The notes under the pieces were generated by a model. That model was given only the letters and a program-made list of their open reading frames with translations. It had not been told where the DNA came from and searched no databases. Below, one piece after another: positions 59,338-64,000 of a stretch of 64,000 bases of DNA (its first letter is position 1; every line of letters starts with the position of its first letter). This stretch comes from JAJEBT01 sp965221485 (GTDB lineage: Bacteria > Pseudomonadota > Alphaproteobacteria > MPNO01 > UBA830). The stretch is from the NCBI GenBank assembly GCA_965221485.1, contig OZ244893.1:1612001-1676000 (forward strand), in the 5' to 3' direction. Both the position numbers and the translations under genes were made by a program.

Positions 59338-60486
59338 TCAGTCAGCCGCAAGAAGATGTTCGGGCACCGTAATGGCCCCCTGCATGATCATTCGCGCCGT
59401 ACGGATGATGCCGGCCGCCCTGATTTCTGTCGCACCGGAATGACCGGTATTCTCACCCAGCGACAATGCCAGATGAAGCTGTCCTGCAGGGTGTTCCACT
59501 GAAAATATCTGGCGTTCACCCGTTGCAGGCGTATGCGCGAAGGGTCTGGCAATGGTGTCATCCGTAAACGCCGCATGGGCCAGTGCAATGGCACCGGTGA
59601 TGGCGTGGGTTTCATGCGCCTTGTCCGGGACGAAATATCGCGACGTGATGGCACCGCCATTGCGCGGTGGAGCCGCAAGAATGACCTTGGGAACAACCTT
59701 GCCTGCAACATCGCCAAGACCCATGCGTCGCCCCGCTTCGCGGCGCAGCGGTTCAACACGACGGTAGAAAGAGTCGTCCGCATCGAGTTCCGCTGCCGAT
59801 TCATAACCCGTCTTGCCCATGTCGACTGCGCGCAGGATCATCACTGGCATGGCCGCATCTACCAGGGTCGCCTCAACATCATCGATTGTCTCCCGCACCT
59901 TGCCGCTCGGAAAAAGAGCTCCGGTGTGGGATCCCACCACATGCATGAAATTGAGAAGCACTGGCGCTCCGCTACCCGGTACGCCGTCAATCACGGCGTC
60001 ACCTTCATATTCGACCCGGCCTGCAGGCGTCTGGACGATTGCCTCCACCCGTCCACCCGTATTGACCTGATGAATCCGTACTCTCGTTTCCTCGCCGTCG
60101 GTACGCACCAGGCCCTGTTCGATCGCAAACGGGCCCACACCCGCCAGCATGTTTCCGCAGGTCGGCCCGAAGTCAACCTGTGGCCGATCGACAGAGACCT
60201 GGGCAAACAGGTAATCGACGTCACAATCTTCGCGATCGGAAAGGGACACGATAGCCGTCTTGCTCGTTACGGAAGTCGTGCCGCCGACACCATCGATCTG
60301 GCGGGGGTCGGGTGAGCCAAAGGCGGCCAGAAGGATCCCGTCCCAGAGCGCACGGTCGGCGGGAAGGTCGGGCTGATGGAAATAGAGGCCGCGCGACGTG
60401 CCGCCACGCATGAATACGGCCGGGATGGAACGCTGCAAGCCTGTCTCTCCATATGAAACGGAGCGCACCTGCGCTCCCTTCCGCAT
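59338..60486 (-). CDS. PrpF-like isomerase (4-oxalomesaconate tautomerase/aconitate isomerase family)
   Basis: 382 residues from ATG 60486; GTG 60468, with a better GGAAGGGAG site, is an alternative. QRSIPAVFMRGGTSRGLYFH is the PrpF/GalD hallmark, with IDGVGGTTSVTSKTAIVS, the active-site loop VDFGPTCGNMLAGVGPFA (Cys) and HVVGSHTGALFPSGKVRETI. The fold is diaminopimelate-epimerase-like. Known members isomerise 2-methylaconitate or 4-oxalomesaconate. Located upstream of a TTT carboxylate transporter, so an unsaturated tricarboxylate (for example aconitate or oxalomesaconate) is a good candidate substrate. It is divergent from the indolepyruvate oxidoreductase genes. Confidence 0.87.
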   Translation of the reverse strand: MRKGAQVRSVSYGETGLQRSIPAVFMRGGTSRGLYFHQPDLPADRALWDGILLAAFGSPDPRQIDGVGGTTSVTSKTAIVSLSDREDCDVDYLFAQVSVDRPQVDFGPTCGNMLAGVGPFAIEQGLVRTDGEETRVRIHQVNTGGRVEAIVQTPAGRVEYEGDAVIDGVPGSGAPVLLNFMHVVGSHTGALFPSGKVRETIDDVEATLVDAAMPVMILRAVDMGKTGYESAAELDADDSFYRRVEPLRREAGRRMGLGDVAGKVVPKVILAAPPRNGGAITSRYFVPDKAHETHAITGAIALAHAAFTDDTIARPFAHTPATGERQIFSVEHPAGQLHLALSLGENTGHSGATEIRAAGIIRTARMIMQGAITVPEHLLAAD

Positions 60487-60567
60487 TCTGGGCCAATACC
60501 GGGCCGCGATTGCGGAGAACCATTACGCCGCACCCCGGCCCGCTTCGTCGACCCATTGGGGCCTGCA

Positions 60568-60597
60568 TATATACAGATCATGGTAAACTTCGTCCAA
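60568..60597 (-). promoter_or_regulatory. Putative sigma-70 promoter of the PrpF-TTT operon
   Basis: On the minus strand TTGGAC (plus coordinates 60592-60597) and TATATA (60568-60573) are 18 bp apart, about 80 bases before the PrpF-like ATG. Both hexamers are fair matches. It lies in the 205-bp divergent region shared with the oxidoreductase genes; no comparable pair is clear for the plus strand. Confidence 0.4.
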
Positions 60598-60691
60598 AGG
60601 GTTTATATTTACGGCCAATGATCCCCGCGGGCGGATTCCGCGGCGTGACAGCACCTGATGTCCGAAACAACGACGAGCGAGGAACGCATCC

Positions 60692-62893
60692 ATGGAACGC
60701 ACATTCGCGCGCGAAGTCGAAATGTTGCGGCGGGGTGACGGAGACTATTTCGAGGGTGAAGGCATTCTGGCCATCACCAAGGCACTCCTGCAGTCGGGTG
60801 TGTCCTATGTCGGCGGCTATCAGGGAGCACCTGTCTCCCATCTGATGGATGTGCTCACCTCCGACTCCAAGGGTCTCATGGCCGAACTCGGCGTTCACAC
60901 CGAAGTCTGCGCCAACGAAGCGGCCGCCTGTGCGATGCTGGCTGCATCGGTCAACTACCCGATACGGGGAGCGGTGACCTGGAAATCCACAGTCGGCACC
61001 AATGTGGCCTCGGATGCACTGTCAAATATCGCCTCTGTCGGCGTCAAGGGCGGTGCCCTGATCATCCTCGGCGAGGATTACGGCGAGGGATCTTCCATTA
61101 TCCAGGAACGGAGCCACGCTTTCGCAATGAAGTGTTCGGTGTGGCTGTTTGATCCCCGGGTCAATCACCCCCGCATTGTAGAGCTGGTGGAGCAGGCATT
61201 CGCCCTCTCGGAAGCGAGCAGCACGCCCGTGATGATGGAATTTCGTATTCGGGCTTGCCATGTCACCGGACGCTTTGCGACCCGGGACAACAAAAAACCG
61301 CGCTATTCGATGAACGACCCGTTGCCGGAACCGGATTTCAGCCTGGACCGGATCGCACTCCCTCCTGCCACCTATCTCCAGGAAAAGGACAAGGTCGAAC
61401 GGCGCTTCCCGGCCGCCATTGAATTCATACGCGACAACCATCTGAATGAAATTTTCGACGGCGATTGCGACGATGTCGGCATCGTCTGTCAGGGCGGTCT
61501 CTACAACTCGGTCATCCGCGGCCTGCAGCAGCTGGGACTTGCAGATCCGTTTGGCCAGTCACGAATCCCGATTTACTGCATGAATGTGACCTACCCCATG
61601 ATTCCGGAGGAGGTCAGCGCATTTTGTGCCGGAAAACGGTCTGTTGCAGTCGTCGAGGAAGGCTATCCCGACTATATCGAGCAGGCTCTCAATGCAACAC
61701 TTCGAAAGGCCGATCTGAATACCGTCGTGGTCGGCAAGGGAGTATTTCCGAAGGCCGGAGAGTACCAGTCTGAAGTGATGCTGAACGGACTGGCAAAATA
61801 TATCGAGGGTGCGGTTCCCGCGGGAATCGATCTTGCTGCGGTTGCCGCGGTCACGCGGGCGATCGCTGACAACAAGCAGCGGGCCGCCGATCTGCTGGGA
61901 AACCCCATACCCAAGCGTCCGCCCGGTTTCTGCACCGGTTGTCCGGAACGCCCCGTTTTCACGGCGCTGACCCTTGCGCAGCGCGATCCCGAGATCGGTG
62001 AGTTGCACGTATCTGCAGACATTGGCTGCCACACCTTCGCCGCCCTCCCTCCGTTCAACATGGGAAACACCGTCACGGGCTACGGGCTTGGTCTCGCCAG
62101 TTCGGCAGGCGTCAAGGATGCCATGAAGGGGCACACCGTTTCGATCATGGGAGACGGCGGATTCTGGCATAACGGGTTGTCGTCCGGTGTTACAGGCGCC
62201 GTTTTCAACAAGCATGACAATCTGTTGATCGTCATGGCGAACGGATATTCGTCTGCCACCGGGCAACAGCATCTGCCGTCATCCACCGCCGGCGGCACGC
62301 GTCCGCCGGACACGGTCATACCCATCGAATCCGCGCTGAAAGGTGTGGGTGTCAAGTGGATCCGAAAACAATACACCTATCGGGTCGGTGAAATGCGCCG
62401 GCTGATCAAGAAGGCGCTCAAGTCCCCGGAAAAAGGACTGAAAGTCATCATTGCCGAGGCCGAATGCCAGATCGCAAAGCAAAGGCGTGAAAAACCGCTG
62501 GCTGCAAAGGCTCTCAAGGCGGGACAGCGGGTCATTCGTACCCGCTTCGGTGTCGATGAGGACACCTGCACCGGAGACCATTCCTGTATCCGCCTGTCGG
62601 GATGCCCGTCCCTGTCGGTCAAGCCCAATCCCGATCCCCTGCGAAAGGATCCCGTCGCGACGGTGCTCGAGTCCTGCGTGGGCTGCGGGCTGTGCGGAGA
62701 AGTGTCGGATGCGGCGGTTCTCTGTCCCTCCTTCTTCAAGGCGGAGATCGTGCAGAACCCCTCGTCTCTCGACCGCTTCCTCCACAAGATGCGGACACGA
62801 TTCATCAGTGCCCTCCAGGACCGGTCCCCGGAACCCGAGGAAATCGTGACGCAAGAGCCGGAAAAGCCGGAAATCAGGGTGGCCGCTGAATGA
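60692..62893 (+). CDS. iorA: Indolepyruvate:ferredoxin oxidoreductase alpha subunit (IorA-like)
   Basis: 733 residues. The N-terminal pyrimidine-binding domain (about 20-200: YFEGEGILAITKALLQSGV, YVGGYQGAPVSHLMDVL), the thiamine-diphosphate domain (about 410-590: FCTGCPERPVFTAL, then MGDGGFWHNGLSS with the downstream N of the GDG...N motif) and a C-terminal ferredoxin-type region with CTGDHSCIRLSGC and CVGCGLCGE, then CPSF, able to hold 4Fe-4S clusters. It oxidatively decarboxylates arylpyruvates to aryl-CoA with ferredoxin as acceptor. It overlaps iorB by 4 bp. Presence in a tryptophan- and aromatic-degrading region fits arylpyruvate use. Confidence 0.9.
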   Translation: MERTFAREVEMLRRGDGDYFEGEGILAITKALLQSGVSYVGGYQGAPVSHLMDVLTSDSKGLMAELGVHTEVCANEAAACAMLAASVNYPIRGAVTWKSTVGTNVASDALSNIASVGVKGGALIILGEDYGEGSSIIQERSHAFAMKCSVWLFDPRVNHPRIVELVEQAFALSEASSTPVMMEFRIRACHVTGRFATRDNKKPRYSMNDPLPEPDFSLDRIALPPATYLQEKDKVERRFPAAIEFIRDNHLNEIFDGDCDDVGIVCQGGLYNSVIRGLQQLGLADPFGQSRIPIYCMNVTYPMIPEEVSAFCAGKRSVAVVEEGYPDYIEQALNATLRKADLNTVVVGKGVFPKAGEYQSEVMLNGLAKYIEGAVPAGIDLAAVAAVTRAIADNKQRAADLLGNPIPKRPPGFCTGCPERPVFTALTLAQRDPEIGELHVSADIGCHTFAALPPFNMGNTVTGYGLGLASSAGVKDAMKGHTVSIMGDGGFWHNGLSSGVTGAVFNKHDNLLIVMANGYSSATGQQHLPSSTAGGTRPPDTVIPIESALKGVGVKWIRKQYTYRVGEMRRLIKKALKSPEKGLKVIIAEAECQIAKQRREKPLAAKALKAGQRVIRTRFGVDEDTCTGDHSCIRLSGCPSLSVKPNPDPLRKDPVATVLESCVGCGLCGEVSDAAVLCPSFFKAEIVQNPSSLDRFLHKMRTRFISALQDRSPEPEEIVTQEPEKPEIRVAAE

Positions 62894-64000
62894 GTTCGCT
62901 TCCCGACCGCCCGCTCGCCATGGTGATCGGCGCTCTCGGTGGCGAGGGCGGAGGAGTCCTCACAACGTGGGTTGTCAGGGCTGCGGAGATGTGCGGCTAT
63001 CCTGTGCAGTCAACGTCCATACCCGGCGTCGCCCAGCGCACCGGAGCCACCACCTATTACATCGAGATTTATCCGGCCACCCACGAGCAGGTCGGCGACC
63101 TGCAACCAGTCATGGCCCTCTATCCGGCGCCCGGCAATATGGACATTGTCGTTACGTCCGAGCTGATGGAAGCCGGCCGGATGCTCGAAAACGGCATGGT
63201 ATCGTCTGACCGGACCACGCTGATCACCTCAACCCACAGGATCTACTCGATCCTGGAAAAATCGGCGATGGGTGACGGGCTTTACCGGGCCGAGCCACTC
63301 GAAAACGCCGCGCAGAAGCTGAGCAAGCGTGCTGTCATGTTCGACATGACCGCCCTCGCGCGCGAATACAATACGGTGCTCAATGCAATCGTACTGGGAG
63401 TCATTGCCGGATCGGGCGAGCTTCCCATTCCCGCTGATCGCTTCGAGGCCGCCATCCGCGACGCCGGCGTCGCGGTGGATTCCAATCTTCGCGGATTTGA
63501 AGCCGGACTGGCCTACATGCGCGGCGAACTGGCACCGCCGACAGCAGAACCGATCAAGAAAGCCCGGGCCGCGCGGACAAGTGCGGCCGATCTTGTGTCC
63601 GAAGTCGCCGATCACTGGCCAGCGGAGACGCAGCTGATCGTCTCGGAAGGAATCAAGCGACTGGTGGATTACCAGTCACCTGGCTACGCCCGCCGCTACC
63701 TAGATCGGCTTGGCGCTATCCTCGACATTGACCGGCAGCGCGGCGGCGCGCGCGACGGGTGGAAACTGACGATCGAGACCGGAAGATACCTCGCCCTCAT
63801 GATGTCCTACGAGGACATTATCCGGGTGGCAGATCTCAAATCCCGACGCAGCCGCATGGCGCGCGTCCGCAACGAGGTCAATGCGAAGCCTGATGAACCC
63901 GTCCGGATCACCGAGTTCCTGAAGCCGGGTTTTGAGGAATTCACCTCGATCATGCCTCCGTGGCTGGGCCGCCCCATCATGAACTGGGCACGCAACAATG
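62890..64000 (+). CDS. iorB: Indolepyruvate:ferredoxin oxidoreductase beta subunit (IorB-like), partial
   Basis: From ATG 62890 (4-bp overlap with iorA) the frame stays open to the window edge (370 codons). LAMVIGALGGEGGGVLTTWV is the gamma-type KOR/POR domain start, followed by STSIPGVAQRTGATTYYIEI and MDIVVTSELMEAGRML; the domain ends near residue 195. The remaining 170 or more residues are an extension (SEGIKRLVDYQSPGYARRYL and beyond) seen in the long proteobacterial IorB-like proteins of about 500 residues. With IorA it forms the arylpyruvate oxidoreductase. The stop codon is outside the window. Confidence 0.85.
   Translation, partial: MSSLPDRPLAMVIGALGGEGGGVLTTWVVRAAEMCGYPVQSTSIPGVAQRTGATTYYIEIYPATHEQVGDLQPVMALYPAPGNMDIVVTSELMEAGRMLENGMVSSDRTTLITSTHRIYSILEKSAMGDGLYRAEPLENAAQKLSKRAVMFDMTALAREYNTVLNAIVLGVIAGSGELPIPADRFEAAIRDAGVAVDSNLRGFEAGLAYMRGELAPPTAEPIKKARAARTSAADLVSEVADHWPAETQLIVSEGIKRLVDYQSPGYARRYLDRLGAILDIDRQRGGARDGWKLTIETGRYLALMMSYEDIIRVADLKSRRSRMARVRNEVNAKPDEPVRITEFLKPGFEEFTSIMPPWLGRPIMNWARNN

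Noticed and set aside
1..64000. CRISPR arrays, tRNA or rRNA genes, complete insertion sequences
   Set aside because: No regularly spaced direct repeats, no cloverleaf-like tRNA sequence with CCA-end context, no rRNA signature and no transposase reading frame were seen on either strand by eye.

Overview
The window looks like chromosomal DNA of a GC-rich, aerobic, chemoheterotrophic proteobacterium, most likely an alphaproteobacterium. That is inferred from GC-rich codon use, tight 4-bp gene overlaps, many SDR-, VOC- and amidohydrolase-type catabolic enzymes, and TRAP, tripartite tricarboxylate (TTT) and Liv/Urt-type uptake systems. There is no rRNA or tRNA to fix the taxonomy. I support about 53 protein genes. 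No tRNA, rRNA, CRISPR array or complete insertion sequence was seen, and no gene encodes a recognisable classical transcription regulator. The window is a patchwork of catabolic and uptake operons.

Layout. (1) 1-5.0 kb, minus strand: an envelope cluster (DUF1302 barrel, DUF1329 protein, YCF48-like beta-propeller, start of an RND/MMPL exporter), preceded by a near-consensus sigma-70 promoter. (2) 5.2-9.0 kb: Nfu-type Fe-S scaffold with a duplicated NifU domain, a tiny Cys-rich ORF, 4HBT thioesterase, VOC protein and amidase. (3) 9.5-15.5 kb: a Urt/Liv-like ABC importer with a fused permease-ATPase, converging on a PaaK-like aryl-CoA ligase. (4) 15.9-23.6 kb, minus strand: methyltransferase; an operon of hydroxyquinol-type intradiol dioxygenase, cysteine hydrolase, orphan ring-hydroxylase beta subunit and atypical SDR; then maleylacetate reductase, kynureninase and tryptophan 2,3-dioxygenase. 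(5) 23.9-27.5 kb, plus strand: a translationally coupled operon of a MetE-like protein, both AcnX subunits and an SDR. (6) 27.6-31.4 kb, plus strand: quinone reductase, two SDRs, dienelactone hydrolase and a YciI-like protein.

(7) 31.4-38.8 kb, minus strand: a seven-gene aromatic/ring-cleavage operon (HSD10-like SDR, feruloyl-CoA-synthase-like ligase, extradiol dioxygenase, enol-lactonase, two HIBADH-family dehydrogenases, Old Yellow Enzyme), with a possible decayed tautomerase at its head. (8) 38.8-42.2 kb: an AT-rich islet with a small membrane-protein ORF, a DNA photolyase and a DM13 protein. (9) 42.2-53.4 kb, minus strand: two molybdenum hydroxylase large subunits flanking a NodB-type deacetylase, a TRAP transporter with tandem binding proteins, and an ornithine-cyclodeaminase-like protein. 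(10) 53.5-56.2 kb: a foreign-looking patch with an AlbA_2/ATPase protein and a probable DNA-methyltransferase remnant. (11) 56.2-64 kb: a TTT transporter (fused TctA-TctB plus TctC) with a PrpF-like isomerase, divergent from an indolepyruvate:ferredoxin oxidoreductase pair that runs off the window.

The modules appear to import amides, organic acids and aromatic or N-heterocyclic compounds. They then open rings by intradiol and extradiol cleavage and feed maleylacetate/3-oxoadipate-type and CoA-thioester pathways. Substrates are inferred from family and context only.
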